DNA of 64,000 bases from Streptomyces griseoaurantiacus (GCA_014656015.1 BNBP01000018.1:41566-105565), one strand, 5' to 3'. Positions 53,159-63,686 are shown, counted from the first letter of the stretch. Translations and numbers: made by a program. Notes: a model not told the origin generated them from the sequence alone.

Positions 53159-54523
53159 GTGGCTGCTGATCTGTCGCAGATCGTGAAGGCGTACGACGTA
53201 CGCGGTGTCGTACCGGACCAGTGGGACGAGGCACTGGCCGCGCTCTTCGGCGCGGCCTTCGTCGAGGTGACCGGCGCGCACGCGATCGCCGTCGGGCACG
53301 ACATGCGGCCCTCGTCCCCCGGCCTGTCCGACGCCTTCGCGCGCGGGGCGGCGGCCCGGGGCGCCGACGTCACCCACATCGGCCTGTGCTCCACCGACCA
53401 GCTCTACTACGCCTCGGGCGCGCTGGACCTGCCGGGCGCGATGTTCACCGCCTCGCACAACCCCGCGCGGTACAACGGCATCAAGCTGTGCCGGGCGGGC
53501 GCGGCCCCGGTCGGCCAGGACACCGGTCTCACGGAGATCCGGTCTCTCGTCGAACAGTGGAGCGAGTCCGGGACGCCGGAGCCCACGGACCGTCAGGGAA
53601 CGTTCACCCGGCGCGACACGTTGAAGGATTACGCGGCGCACCTGCGCTCCCTCGTCGACCTCACCTCGGTCCGCCCGCTGAAGGTCGTCGTCGACGCGGG
53701 CAACGGCATGGGCGGGCACACGGTGCCGACCGTCTTCGAGGGCCTGCCCCTCACCCTCGTGCCGATGTACTTCGAACTGGACGGCACCTTCCCGAACCAC
53801 GAGGCGAACCCGCTCGACCCGGCCAACCTCGTGGACCTCCAGAGGCGCGTCCGCGAGGAGGGCGCCGACCTCGGACTCGCGTTCGACGGCGATGCCGACC
53901 GCTGCTTCGTCGTCGACGAGCGGGGCGAACCGGTGTCCCCCTCCGCGATCACCGCCCTGGTCGCCGCGCGCGAACTCGCCCGCCACGGCGGCCGGGGCAC
54001 GGTCATCCACAACCTGATCACCTCGCGCTCGGTCGCGGAGGTGGTGCGGGAGAACGGCGGCACCCCGGTCCGCACCAGGGTCGGCCACTCCTTCATCAAG
54101 GCGGAGATGGCCGCCTTGGGCGCGATCTTCGGCGGCGAGCACTCCGCGCACTACTACTTCCGCGACTTCTGGAACGCGGACACGGGCATGCTGGCCGCCC
54201 TCCACGTCCTCGCCGCCCTGGGCGGCCAGTCGGCCCCGCTGTCCCGCCTCGTCGCCGCGTACGACCGCTACGCCGCCTCCGGCGAGATCAACTCCACGGT
54301 CGACGACCAGGCGGCCCGCCTGTCCGCGATCCGCGCGGCCTACGAGAACCGTGACGGCGTCGAACTGGACACCCTGGACGGCCTGACCGTCTCCGCCGAG
54401 GACTGGTGGTTCAACGTCCGCCCCTCCAACACGGAACCCCTCCTCCGCCTCAACGCCGAGGCCAAGGACGAACCCACGATGACCAAGATCCGCGACGAGG
54501 CCCTGACCCTGATCCGCTCCTGA
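53159..54523 (+). CDS. manB: Phosphomannomutase/phosphoglucomutase
   Basis: 454 residues. Interconverts hexose-6-P and hexose-1-P. Catalytic Ser99 in MFTASHNPARYNGIKLC, the metal loop AFDGDADRCF, sugar loop GGEHSAHYYFRDF and the phosphate loop RPSNTEPLLRL are all intact. GTG 53159, with AGGAAAGG 6 bases upstream. The S. coelicolor equivalent is ManB (SCO3028 by memory), supplying mannose-1-P for GDP-mannose. With the guanylyltransferase upstream and manA downstream it forms a mannose-nucleotide set. It could also act on glucose. Confidence 0.93.
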   Translation: MAADLSQIVKAYDVRGVVPDQWDEALAALFGAAFVEVTGAHAIAVGHDMRPSSPGLSDAFARGAAARGADVTHIGLCSTDQLYYASGALDLPGAMFTASHNPARYNGIKLCRAGAAPVGQDTGLTEIRSLVEQWSESGTPEPTDRQGTFTRRDTLKDYAAHLRSLVDLTSVRPLKVVVDAGNGMGGHTVPTVFEGLPLTLVPMYFELDGTFPNHEANPLDPANLVDLQRRVREEGADLGLAFDGDADRCFVVDERGEPVSPSAITALVAARELARHGGRGTVIHNLITSRSVAEVVRENGGTPVRTRVGHSFIKAEMAALGAIFGGEHSAHYYFRDFWNADTGMLAALHVLAALGGQSAPLSRLVAAYDRYAASGEINSTVDDQAARLSAIRAAYENRDGVELDTLDGLTVSAEDWWFNVRPSNTEPLLRLNAEAKDEPTMTKIRDEALTLIRS

Positions 54524-54695
54524 GCCGAGCCGGGGGCCGAGCCCTTGAGGGACCTCGCGGAGTGCGGGGGCACACCTCGCGGGGCGCGGGGGCCAGAGCG
54601 CCGGCGGGCTCGAAGGGGCGCAGCTCCAGTCCTTCCGGGGGGCCAGGGGCCCCCGGGCCGAGGGCAGAGCCCCAGGCATGTCCCTTCGGGGTGCA
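54524..54695. other. Start of the GC-rich intergenic tract after manB
   Basis: No coding signal. The sequence contains decayed relatives of the downstream GGGGCGGAGCCCC motif (e.g. GGGCCGAGCCC at 54533-54543 and GGGCAGAGCCCC). It probably carries the manB terminator among these inverted repeats. Confidence 0.4.
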
Positions 54696-55012
54696 GGGGC
54701 GGAGCCCCGCGGGGTGAGGGGATCCGCCCCTGCCCTTCAGGGGGGGCAAGGGGGCGGAGCCCCCCGGGCGGGGGGGGGGAGAGAGAGCCCCGGGTGCTTT
54801 CTTCCGGGGCGGAACCCCTCGCGTCTTTCTGGGTGCGGGGCCGAGCCCGCCGGGTGTGGGGGGCCGCGCCGCCTGTCCTTCCGGAGGTCCAGGGGGCGGA
54901 ACCCCGTCGGGCCGGGGGCGGAGCCCTGAGCACGTGCCTTCGGGGCGGAGCCCCTCACGTCTTTCGGGGGCCAGGGGGCGGAGCCCCGGCGGGGGCGAAG
55001 GGGCGGAGCCCC
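54696..55012. repeat. Array of eight GGGGCGGAGCCCC-type elements
   Basis: Copies start at 54696, 54751, 54806, 54893, 54915, 54942, 54975 and 55000. Two read GGGGCGGAACCCC, one ends CCCT. The first three are spaced exactly 55 bases apart, with copied flanking words such as CTTCCGGGG and TTCGGGG between. Each element can fold as a short GGGG/CCCC stem. These GC-rich inserts are typical of streptomycete intergenic DNA, but a run of eight is dense. It separates manB from the Trm112-like gene; the 600 bases 54524-55130 hold no gene. Confidence 0.75.
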
Positions 55013-55130
55013 TGGGTACGGGAAGGGTAGGGGCGGCGGGGGCGAAGACCCCCCGGCCCCACCCCCGCCCGCACCCCCCACGGCGGTACCCTGACCAGGC
55101 CACGCGCCGCCCCACCCCGAAGGGACCCCC

Positions 55131-55301
55131 ATGCCGCTCGAAGCCGGCCTCCTCGAGATCCTCGCCTGCCCGGCCTGTCGCGCCCCCCTCAAGGAGGCGG
55201 ACGACGAGCTGGTCTGCACCGCGAAGGACTGCGCCCTGGCCTACCCCATCCGTGACGGCATCCCCGTCCTCCTCGTGGACGAGGCCCGCCGCCCGGCGTA
55301 G
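55131..55301 (+). CDS. Trm112-like zinc-ribbon protein
   Basis: 56 residues, below the usual annotation cutoff. [20 protein letters not shown], then [22 protein letters not shown]: two Cys pairs (CPAC and CTAKDC) of a small zinc ribbon, with the CPxC and [11 protein letters not shown] signature of the Trm112/YcaR family. Small bacterial members bind or stabilise methyltransferases or other enzymes. ATG 55131 with GAAGGGAC upstream. Conserved between manB and the SIS gene in streptomycetes. It may be a partner of the SIS protein or unrelated. Confidence 0.88.
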   Translation: MPLEAGLLEILACPACRAPLKEADDELVCTAKDCALAYPIRDGIPVLLVDEARRPA

Positions 55302-55385
55302 GGCACCCGGCCGGGCCGCCCCGGCCCAGCGGCAGACGTCCCCGGCCCACCCCTTCGCCCCGCGCCCGCCCGGAGGCCCCGCACC

Positions 55386-56558
55386 ATGCTCGACGAATCG
55401 CTGCTCGACACCCCCGACGCACTCGCCGAAGCCGACCGCCGCGGCCTCCTCCGCGGCGCCGCCGAGGCCGGCGCCCGCGTCCGCACCGCCCTCCGGCACG
55501 CCACCGAGGCAGGCATCCCCCAGTTGCAGCCCGACGGCCGCCCCCGCGCCGTCCTGATCGCGGGCCCCGGCACCGCCTCCGCGGGCGTCGCCGAACTGCT
55601 CACCACGCTCGCCGGGGCGGCCTGCCCGATCACCCGCGTGCATCCCACCGGCGTGGCCCCCGCCCCCGGCGCCCTGCGCTGGGAGCTGCCCGGCTGGGCC
55701 GGCCCCGTCGACCTCCTCCTGGTGCCGACCCCCGACGGCTCCGAACCGGGCCTCGCGCTCCTGGTCGACCAGGCCTACCGCCGCGGCTGCACGGTCGTCG
55801 CCGTCGCCCCCGCCCGGACGCCGCTCGCGGACGCGGTCGGCCGCGCGCACGGCCTCTTCGTACCGATGGCGTCCGCCCCGCAGGGACCCGCCGCCCCGGA
55901 CCTTCCCGAGGGGCCCGGGGACCCCGTCGTCACCCCCGAACCCCCCACCGCCTCCGCCCCCGGCGTCCTGTGGGCCCTGCTCACCCCGCTGCTCGCGCTC
56001 CTGGACCGCACCGGCCTGCTGACCGCGCCCCCCGAGGCGCTGGAGAAGGTCGCCGACCGCCTGGACCGGGTCGCCGAACGCTGCGGACCCGCCGTCGCCA
56101 CGTACGGCAACCCGGCCAAGACCCTCGCCGCCGAACTCGCCGACAGCCTCCCGGTGATCTGGACGGAGGGCATCTCCGCGGGTCCCGCCGGCCGGCGTTT
56201 CACCGCCGCACTCGCCGAACTGGCCGGCCGGCCCGCCGTCACCGCGCAGTTGCCCGAGGCGCTCGCCGCGCACAGCGTGCTGCTGTCCGGCCCGCTCGCG
56301 GCCGGCGCGGACCCCGAGGACTTCTTCCGGGACCGCGTCGAGGAGCCCGCCGCCCTCCACGCGCGCGTGGTGCTGCTCCGCGACCGCCCGATCGGCGGCC
56401 TCAGCGCGGCCCCCGCCGCCCGTGACCTGGCCTACGGCCACGACACACCGATCAGCGAACTCGAACCGGAGGAGGGCGGGGAACTGGAGACCCTCGCGGA
56501 ACTCATCGCGGTCACCGACTTCGCCGCCGTCTACCTGGCCCTCGCCTCGAACAACTGA
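55386..56558 (+). CDS. SIS-domain sugar isomerase-like protein (phosphomannose/phosphoglucose isomerase C-terminal type)
   Basis: 390 residues. N-terminal SIS-like fold: PRAVLIAGPGTASAGVAELL and GAACPITRVHP, then VLWALLTPLLALL and an isomerase C-terminal part: GNPAKTLAAELADSLPVIWTEGISAGPAGRRFTAAL. The family includes bifunctional phosphoglucose/phosphomannose isomerases, but the usual catalytic residues are not obvious, and the region EQxxxNAK is absent, so activity is uncertain. It lies between manB and manA, so a sugar-phosphate role is likely. ATG has CCGGAGG upstream at the right distance. Confidence 0.8.
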   Translation: MLDESLLDTPDALAEADRRGLLRGAAEAGARVRTALRHATEAGIPQLQPDGRPRAVLIAGPGTASAGVAELLTTLAGAACPITRVHPTGVAPAPGALRWELPGWAGPVDLLLVPTPDGSEPGLALLVDQAYRRGCTVVAVAPARTPLADAVGRAHGLFVPMASAPQGPAAPDLPEGPGDPVVTPEPPTASAPGVLWALLTPLLALLDRTGLLTAPPEALEKVADRLDRVAERCGPAVATYGNPAKTLAAELADSLPVIWTEGISAGPAGRRFTAALAELAGRPAVTAQLPEALAAHSVLLSGPLAAGADPEDFFRDRVEEPAALHARVVLLRDRPIGGLSAAPAARDLAYGHDTPISELEPEEGGELETLAELIAVTDFAAVYLALASNN

Positions 56559-56690
56559 CCAAGCACCCGCCGAACGGCACAGCGGCCGACCGAGTCGGAC
56601 GGCCGCCCCGGACGACCGAGTCACGCCCGCCGCTCACCCACACCCGCCGCCGAAGGGGCCCCGGGGCCCCACCCGTCCCGGAGACACCAC

Positions 56691-57842
56691 ATGGACCGCC
56701 TCACCAACACCGTCCGCCCCTACGCCTGGGGCTCCGTCACCGCCCTGCCCACCCTGCTCGGCGAGGAACCGACCGGCGAACCGCAGGCGGAACTGTGGAT
56801 GGGCGCGCACCCGGGAGCCCCGTCCCGCACCCCCCGCGGCCCCCTCGACCGGGTGATCGCCGAGGACCCGGAGCGCGAGCTGGGCGAGGGGGCGGTCGCG
56901 GCCTTCGGCCCCCGGCTGCCGTTCCTGCTGAAGGTGCTCGCCGCCGCGGCCCCCCTCTCCCTCCAGGTGCACCCGAACCTCGACCAGGCACGGGAGGGCT
57001 ACGCGGACGAGGAACGCCGAGGCGTCCCGATCGACGCGGCCCACCGCAACTACAAGGACGCCAACCACAAGCCCGAACTGATCTGCGCCCTCACCGAGTT
57101 CGACGGCCTGTGCGGCTTCCGCGACCCCGCCGAGGCCGCCGCCCTGCTGGAGGGCCTGGGCGTCGACTCCCTCAAGCCGTACGCCGATCTGCTGCGCGCC
57201 CACCCCGAGGACGCCGCCCTGCGCGAGGTCCTCACCGCCGTGCTGACGGCCGACCCCGAGGACATGCGCCGCACGGTCACCGAGACCGCCGCCGCCTGCG
57301 CCCGCCTCGGAGGCCCCTACGCCCCGTACGCCGGGATCGCCCACCACTACCCGGGCGACCCCGGCGTCATCGCCGCGCTGCTGCTCCACCACGTGCGACT
57401 GCAGCCCGGCGAGGCGCTCTTCCTCGGTGCCGGCGTCCCGCACGCCTACCTCGACGGACTCGGCGTCGAGATCATGGCCAATTCCGACAACGTCCTGCGC
57501 TGCGGACTGACCCCCAAGCACGTCGACGTCCCCGAACTCCTGCGCATCGTCCGCTTCGAGGCCGGCGACCCGGGCGTACTGCGCCCCGAGGCCGGACCCG
57601 ACGGCGAGGAGCTCTACGAGACCCCCATCGACGAGTTCCGCCTGTCCCGTCACGTCCTGGCCGAGGGCGCCGCCCCGGACGACCTCAGCCGGCCGGCCCC
57701 CCAGATCCTCCTCTGCACGGCGGGCACGGTGCGCGCGGGCGAGGAGGACCTGACGCCGGGCCACTCCGTCTTCGTCCCGGCCGGCGAGACGGTCCGGGTG
57801 AGCGGCCCAGGCACCCTCTTCCGCGCCACCGTCCTCGTCTGA
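56691..57842 (+). CDS. manA: Mannose-6-phosphate isomerase, class I
   Basis: 383 residues. Zinc cupin: VRPYAWGSVTALPTLLG, QAELWMGAHPGAPS, SLQVHPNLDQAREGY, NYKDANHKPELICALTEF (Glu and His ligands), GEALFLGAGVPHAYLDGLGVEIMANSDNVLRCGLTPKHVD (final His). Interconverts mannose-6-P and fructose-6-P and feeds ManB. CGGAGAC upstream of ATG. Spaced 130 bases after the SIS gene. A 9-bp hairpin follows the stop. Confidence 0.95.
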   Translation: MDRLTNTVRPYAWGSVTALPTLLGEEPTGEPQAELWMGAHPGAPSRTPRGPLDRVIAEDPERELGEGAVAAFGPRLPFLLKVLAAAAPLSLQVHPNLDQAREGYADEERRGVPIDAAHRNYKDANHKPELICALTEFDGLCGFRDPAEAAALLEGLGVDSLKPYADLLRAHPEDAALREVLTAVLTADPEDMRRTVTETAAACARLGGPYAPYAGIAHHYPGDPGVIAALLLHHVRLQPGEALFLGAGVPHAYLDGLGVEIMANSDNVLRCGLTPKHVDVPELLRIVRFEAGDPGVLRPEAGPDGEELYETPIDEFRLSRHVLAEGAAPDDLSRPAPQILLCTAGTVRAGEEDLTPGHSVFVPAGETVRVSGPGTLFRATVLV

Positions 57843-57848
57843 ACGCCC

Positions 57849-57879
57849 GCCGGGCCGCGCACCGTTCGGACGGCCCGGC
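57849..57879 (+). terminator. 9-bp hairpin after manA
   Basis: GCCGGGCCG (57849-57857) pairs with 57871-57879 over 13 bases, six bases after the manA stop. Confidence 0.55.
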
Positions 57880-57978
57880 ACATTCGGCCGCACCGGGCTG
57901 CAAGAATGACCTACCGCAAAGGGCGGGCAAAGCCCGATACGAGCGACCACGACGGTTACGAAGGGACAACGCGAACAC

Positions 57979-58962
57979 ATGAGCGCGTCAGGCGGCACCA
58001 AGGCGATCGTGGCGGCACTCGGCGCCAACCTCGCCATCGCGGTATCGAAGTTCGTGGCGTTCGCCTTCAGCGGCTCGTCCTCGATGCTCGCCGAGGGCGT
58101 CCACTCGGTCGCCGACTCCGGCAACCAGTTCCTGCTGCTCCTCGGCGGCAAGCGCGCCCAGCGCGAGGCCACCCCGCAGCACCCGTTCGGCTACGGCCGC
58201 GAACGGTACATCTACGCCTTCCTCGTCTCGATCGTCCTCTTCTCCGTCGGCGGCATGTTCGCCATCTACGAGGGCTACGAGAAGATCAGCCACCCGCACG
58301 AGGTCGAACACTGGTACTGGCCGGTGGGTGTCCTCGTCTTCGCGATCCTCGCCGAGGGCTACTCCTTCCGCACCGCCATCAAGGAGTCCAACGAGACCCG
58401 CGGCAGCCTCTCCTGGGTCGAGTACGTCCGCCGCGCCAAGGCCCCCGAGCTGCCCGTCGTCCTCCTGGAGGACTTCGGCGCCCTCATCGGCCTCGTCCTC
58501 GCCCTCGGCGGCGTCGGCCTCGCCCTGCTCACCGGCGACGGCGTCTGGGACGGCATCGGCACCGTCTGCATCGGTGTCCTCCTCGTCCTGATCGCCCTCG
58601 TCCTGGCCGCCGAGACCAAGTCCCTGCTCCTCGGCGAGTCCGCGGGCATCGAACAGGTCAAGGCGATCGAGACGGCCATCGTCGACGGCGACACGGTCAC
58701 CCGCGTCATCCACATGCGCACCCTCCACCTGGGTCCCGAGGAACTCCTGGTCGCCGCCAAGATCGCCGTCCAGCACGACGACTCGGCCGGCGAGGTGGCC
58801 ACCGCCATCAACGCTGCCGAGGTCCGTATCCGGGAGGCCGTCCCCATCGCCCGCGTCATCTACCTCGAACCGGACATCTTCAGCGAGTCCGAGGCCCGCA
58901 AGGGCGCCGACCGCGAGGCCACTCCCGGCGGCCCCACCCCCACCGGCGACGCGGACCACTGA
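57979..58962 (+). CDS. Cation diffusion facilitator family metal efflux transporter
   Basis: 327 residues. Six membrane helices with the metal site in the second (LAEGVHSVADSGNQFLLLLGG, HxxxD) and in the fifth (LLEDFGALIGLVLALGG, DxxxD-like ED..G). A C-terminal cytoplasmic domain of 90 residues follows (VTRVIHMRTLHLGPEELLVAAKIAV). The family exports Zn, Co, Fe or Mn in exchange for protons. A His-rich loop is absent, so the metal is not told. ATG 57979 is preceded by GAAGGGACAAC. Confidence 0.9.
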   Translation: MSASGGTKAIVAALGANLAIAVSKFVAFAFSGSSSMLAEGVHSVADSGNQFLLLLGGKRAQREATPQHPFGYGRERYIYAFLVSIVLFSVGGMFAIYEGYEKISHPHEVEHWYWPVGVLVFAILAEGYSFRTAIKESNETRGSLSWVEYVRRAKAPELPVVLLEDFGALIGLVLALGGVGLALLTGDGVWDGIGTVCIGVLLVLIALVLAAETKSLLLGESAGIEQVKAIETAIVDGDTVTRVIHMRTLHLGPEELLVAAKIAVQHDDSAGEVATAINAAEVRIREAVPIARVIYLEPDIFSESEARKGADREATPGGPTPTGDADH

Positions 58963-59261
58963 CCCCCTCGCGCGCCGCGCGTCCGGCCGGAACCGGCCCC
59001 CACCGCCCACGGGCGGACTGGGGCGGACCCGGCCGCCCGGTGTAGCTTGGAGGCGAGCCAGACGTCGCTGCTGATGGCGGTCGGGCGGTTCCGTCAGGGA
59101 CCGGCCGAGGGAGAGAGGGCCTCCGACGGACTGCGCTGCGCGCACTCGGGCACGCGTACGCCCCGGGGCACACCCGTGCCCTCCCGGGCACCGCCGTGTC
59201 GGCCGACTGCCGCGCAGACCAGCCGTACCCACCTCGAACCGACCCCGAGGAGCAGCACACC
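58963..59261 (+). other. Leader region of adenosylhomocysteinase gene
   Basis: 299 bases without a gene. TGTAGCTTGG at about 59041-59050 contains a possible minus-10 (TAGCTT). The following 200 bases form an untranslated leader with several GC stems (GGGCACGCGTACGCCC, CCCGGGCACCGCCG). I tried to fit an S-adenosylhomocysteine riboswitch and it did not match. Confidence 0.35.
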
Positions 59262-60719
<1,458 letters not shown>

Positions 60720-60785
60720 GCCCCGCCGCCACCCGGCTGCCGTGCATGCCCGGCAGCCGGCCGGCGACGTCGCCCAGGCGCTCGC

Positions 60786-60818
60786 GCAGGCCCCCGCACC
60801 CCCGTGACGGGGGCCTGC
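60786..60818 (+). terminator. 11-bp hairpin after ahcY
   Basis: GCAGGCCCCCG (60786-60796) pairs exactly with 60808-60818 with an 11-base loop, 66 bases past the stop. Confidence 0.7.
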
Positions 60819-60866
60819 CCGTCCGGCCCTCCGGCCGCGCCCGCCCGTTCACGACCCAGGAACCCC

Positions 60867-61481
60867 ATGCCCCGCGGCCGGTATTCGCTCCACGATCCGC
60901 ACGATCACACCTCCCTCGGCGAAGAACACTTCCAGTGCGCGCCCGGCCCCTCCGGCTGGCGCTACGTCGCCCAACGCACGACCCCCTCCGGCGCCCCCAT
61001 GGGCTCCGTCGACCTCGCCCTCGACGAACTGGGACGCCCCATCCGGCTCGAACTGCGTGCGTCGGACTGGCAGGTCCGCGGCGCGGCCCTCGACGGCGTC
61101 ACCTGGGTCCGCACCGACCCCACCGGAACCCATGCCACCGAAGGCAATGTGCGCGCCCACGCCTTCACCGGCACGTCCCCGGCGTTCCTCGTCGCCACCG
61201 CTCGTCTCCTGCGCCTCACCCCCTCCTCAGCCGCGACGCGCGTACGCCTCCTCGCCCTCACGGATCCGGTCCTCGCCCCCCGCACCGTGGACCAGTCCTG
61301 GGCCTTGGTCCAAAGAGAAGCACACGCCACTGACAACGGGCCCCTGACCGTGGAGTCGTACCAGGTCACCGCCCTGGACACCGGCGAGCAGCACACCGTC
61401 CACCTCACCGGCGACGTGGTCCTCGAAGCCCCCGGCATCGAGCTGGAGGACCTGGAGTCACCCCCGTCCGCCTTCACCTGA
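60867..61481 (+). CDS. Conserved hypothetical protein
   Basis: 204 residues from ATG 60867 (CCAGGAACCCC upstream). Likely a soluble beta-rich domain: QCAPGPSGWRYVAQRTTPSGAPMGSVDLALDELGRPIRLELRASDWQVRGAALDGVTWVR, then SYQVTALDTGEQHTVHLTGD. No membrane segment, signal or catalytic motif recognised. The strand pattern recalls putative glycolipid-binding proteins, which I give only as a weak guess. It sits after ahcY and converges on the RDD gene. The frame is GC3-rich and so real. Confidence 0.75.
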   Translation: MPRGRYSLHDPHDHTSLGEEHFQCAPGPSGWRYVAQRTTPSGAPMGSVDLALDELGRPIRLELRASDWQVRGAALDGVTWVRTDPTGTHATEGNVRAHAFTGTSPAFLVATARLLRLTPSSAATRVRLLALTDPVLAPRTVDQSWALVQREAHATDNGPLTVESYQVTALDTGEQHTVHLTGDVVLEAPGIELEDLESPPSAFT

Positions 61482-61505
61482 TCCGGGGCCCCGGCCCCGT
61501 CGGGC

Positions 61506-62483
61506 TCAGGCGGGAGGCACGAACCCGGTGGAGGGCCGGTCCGCCCGCTGCTCCCGCCCGGCGTCCGCCACCGGCGCCGCCTGCCACGCCGCCGGAGCGG
61601 CGCCGGGACCCGAGCCGGGAGGCGCGGCGGGAGGGGCAGGAGGGGCGGCCGGTGCCGCGTAGGCCTGCGAAGACGCGGCCGTACCGGGCACGTCCCCGTT
61701 CCCCGGCGCGCCCGCCCGCTCACCCGCGACCACCCCCGCGCCACTCGTCGGCCGCGCCTCCCGCATCCGGCGTTCGTGCACCACTGCCGCCAGGAACGCG
61801 GCCGGTGGCAGGTCAGGCGGCACCGGCGCCCCCGTACGCGCGGCGACATCGGCCGCGAGCCGCTCAGCCATTCCCCGGCCCACCACCGGATCCAGCTGCG
61901 GCATCCGCGTCAGGTACTGCCGCACCGCGAGCCACAGTCCGTCCGGCACCGCCGAGAGGTCCAGACCGGAGAACCGCCCCACCAGCCACGGCGGGGGAGG
62001 CGGCACGAAACCCGTGCCCCCCGCCGGGATCCGCTCCCGCACGACCAGCGTCCCGGCGAACACGTCACCGAGCCGCCGCCCCCGCGCCGACACGAGGGAG
62101 GCGATACAGGCCACGACGCCGAACGTCATGAGGATCTCCACCATCCCGATCGCCCCCCGCACGAGCGCGTGCCGAAACCGGATCGGCCCCCCGTCGTCCC
62201 GCACCACCCGCAGCCCGCACGCGAGCTTCCCGAGCGACCGCCCGTGGCTCAGGGTCTCCACCGCGATGGGCCCGCCCACCAGCACCAGCAGGAACACGGC
62301 GATCGACAGGGCGATCTGCGCCGCCTCGTCGAGCCCCGAGCCGGCCAGCACCACCACGATCATCACGACGATGTACGCCAGCACCGTCACGCCCAGGTCC
62401 AGCGCCACCGCCAGCACCCGGCTCGGCAGCCTCGCGGGCCGCAGCTCCAACGCCACGGCCTCACCCGTCACCAGCTCGCTCAC
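61506..62483 (-). CDS. RDD family membrane protein
   Basis: 325 residues from GTG 62483 (GGAAGGAA upstream). The RDD motif is ARLPSRVLAVALDLGVTVLAYIVVM, near the N-terminus, followed by two more membrane helices and the second conserved block LGKLACGLRVVRDDGGPIRFRHALVRG. The C-terminal 170 residues are cytoplasmic, with AGARPTSG...APPAPP-rich low complexity. RDD proteins have been linked to Na+/K+ transport or complex assembly; no clear role here. Divergent from the SpoIIM-like gene, with 142 bases between. Confidence 0.85.
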   Translation of the reverse strand: MSELVTGEAVALELRPARLPSRVLAVALDLGVTVLAYIVVMIVVVLAGSGLDEAAQIALSIAVFLLVLVGGPIAVETLSHGRSLGKLACGLRVVRDDGGPIRFRHALVRGAIGMVEILMTFGVVACIASLVSARGRRLGDVFAGTLVVRERIPAGGTGFVPPPPPWLVGRFSGLDLSAVPDGLWLAVRQYLTRMPQLDPVVGRGMAERLAADVAARTGAPVPPDLPPAAFLAAVVHERRMREARPTSGAGVVAGERAGAPGNGDVPGTAASSQAYAAPAAPPAPPAAPPGSGPGAAPAAWQAAPVADAGREQRADRPSTGFVPPA

Positions 62484-62625
62484 ACCGCGTTCCTTCCCTG
62501 GCCCACCCCACGTCCGGCCAGTCTGCCAAGCTGAGAGCGCGAAGCACCGCAGTACGACAAGCTGACGTACGGTGCGGGGCGCCGGCCGACCGCGGGACGA
62601 ACGGACCAGGAGGGGCAGCACATCC

Positions 62626-63633
62626 ATGGACCTCGACGTCTTCGCGTCCGCGCACCGCGCCGAATGGGACCGCCTCGACAGCCTGCTGCGCCGCAGGCGC
62701 CGCCTGACCGGGGCCGAGGCCGACGAACTCGTCGCCCTCTACCAGCGCGCCGCCACGCACCTGTCACTGATCCAGTCCAGCGCCCCCGACCCGCAGCTCA
62801 CCGGTCGGCTCAGCCGACTCGTCGCACGAGCCCGGGCAACCGTCACCGGCACCCGCCGCGCCTCCTGGCGGGACGTCGTCCGCTTCCTGACGACGGGGTT
62901 CCCCGCCGCCGTCTACCGCTCACGTCACTGGTGGGTACCCACCGCGCTGCTCTCCACGGCGGTGGCCGCGCTCCTGGGGTGGTGGATCGGCACCCACCCG
63001 GAGGTGCAGTCCACGATCGCCGCCCCCAGCGACCTGCGGGAGCTCACCCGGCCCGGGGGCGAGTACGAGACCTACTACTCGAGCCACCCGGCGGCCTCCT
63101 TCGCCGCCCAGGTCTGGACGAACAACGCCCAGGCCGCCGCGCTCTGCCTGATCCTGGGCGTCTTCCTGTGCCTTCCCGTCCTGTGGATCCTCTTCCAGAA
63201 CATGCTCAACCTGGGGGTGGGCCTCGGTCTGATGTCCTCCGCGGGCCGACTCGACACCTTCCTCGGACTCGTCCTCCCGCACGGCCTGCTCGAACTGACG
63301 GCCGTCTTCGTCGCCGCCGGCACCGGGCTGAGGCTCGGCTGGACACTCGTCGACCCCGGCCCGCGGTCCCGCCGCACCGCAATGGCGGAGGAGGGCCGCG
63401 CCGCCCTCGGTATGGCGCTGGGACTCGCCCTCGTCCTGTTCGTCTCAGGGGCCATCGAAGGCTTCGTGACCCCGTCCGGCCTGCCCACCTGGGCCCGTAT
63501 CGGCATCGGCGTCGTCGCCGAGCTCGCCTTTCTGACCTACGTCTTCGTCCTGGGCGGCCGCGCGACGCGTGACGGTGACACCGGGGACCTCGACGAGACC
63601 GGGCGGAGCGCCGAGGTCCCCACCGCGGCCTGA
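62626..63633 (+). CDS. SpoIIM-like (DUF95) membrane protein
   Basis: 335 residues from ATG 62626 (AGGAGGGG 11 bases upstream). N-terminal charged helical region (FASAHRAEWDRLDSLLRRRRRLTGAEADELVALYQ) is followed by about six membrane segments, from HWWVPTALLSTAVAALLGWWIG through NNAQAAALCLILGVFLCLPVLWIL and GLVLPHGLLELTAVFVAAGTGL. This pattern, including HGLLELTAV, matches DUF95/SpoIIM proteins; Bacillus SpoIIM joins in engulfment. In actinobacteria they commonly neighbour RDD proteins; here the RDD gene is divergent. Function not proven. Confidence 0.86.
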   Translation: MDLDVFASAHRAEWDRLDSLLRRRRRLTGAEADELVALYQRAATHLSLIQSSAPDPQLTGRLSRLVARARATVTGTRRASWRDVVRFLTTGFPAAVYRSRHWWVPTALLSTAVAALLGWWIGTHPEVQSTIAAPSDLRELTRPGGEYETYYSSHPAASFAAQVWTNNAQAAALCLILGVFLCLPVLWILFQNMLNLGVGLGLMSSAGRLDTFLGLVLPHGLLELTAVFVAAGTGLRLGWTLVDPGPRSRRTAMAEEGRAALGMALGLALVLFVSGAIEGFVTPSGLPTWARIGIGVVAELAFLTYVFVLGGRATRDGDTGDLDETGRSAEVPTAA

Positions 63634-63686
63634 TGTGCGGGCACGCGTGCCGAGCTGCTACTGTCTTCTCCGCCCCACCGCTTTCG

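Noticed and set aside
54450..56624. 724-codon open frame on the minus strand
   Set aside because: Crosses the non-coding repeat array and the antisense of the SIS gene, and has no ribosome site or domain.
58963..59261. S-adenosylhomocysteine riboswitch upstream of ahcY
   Set aside because: The conserved core I know (GAGGAGCGCUGC and CAGGCUCGG blocks) is not found in order. Only a chance GAGGAGC at the ribosome site.
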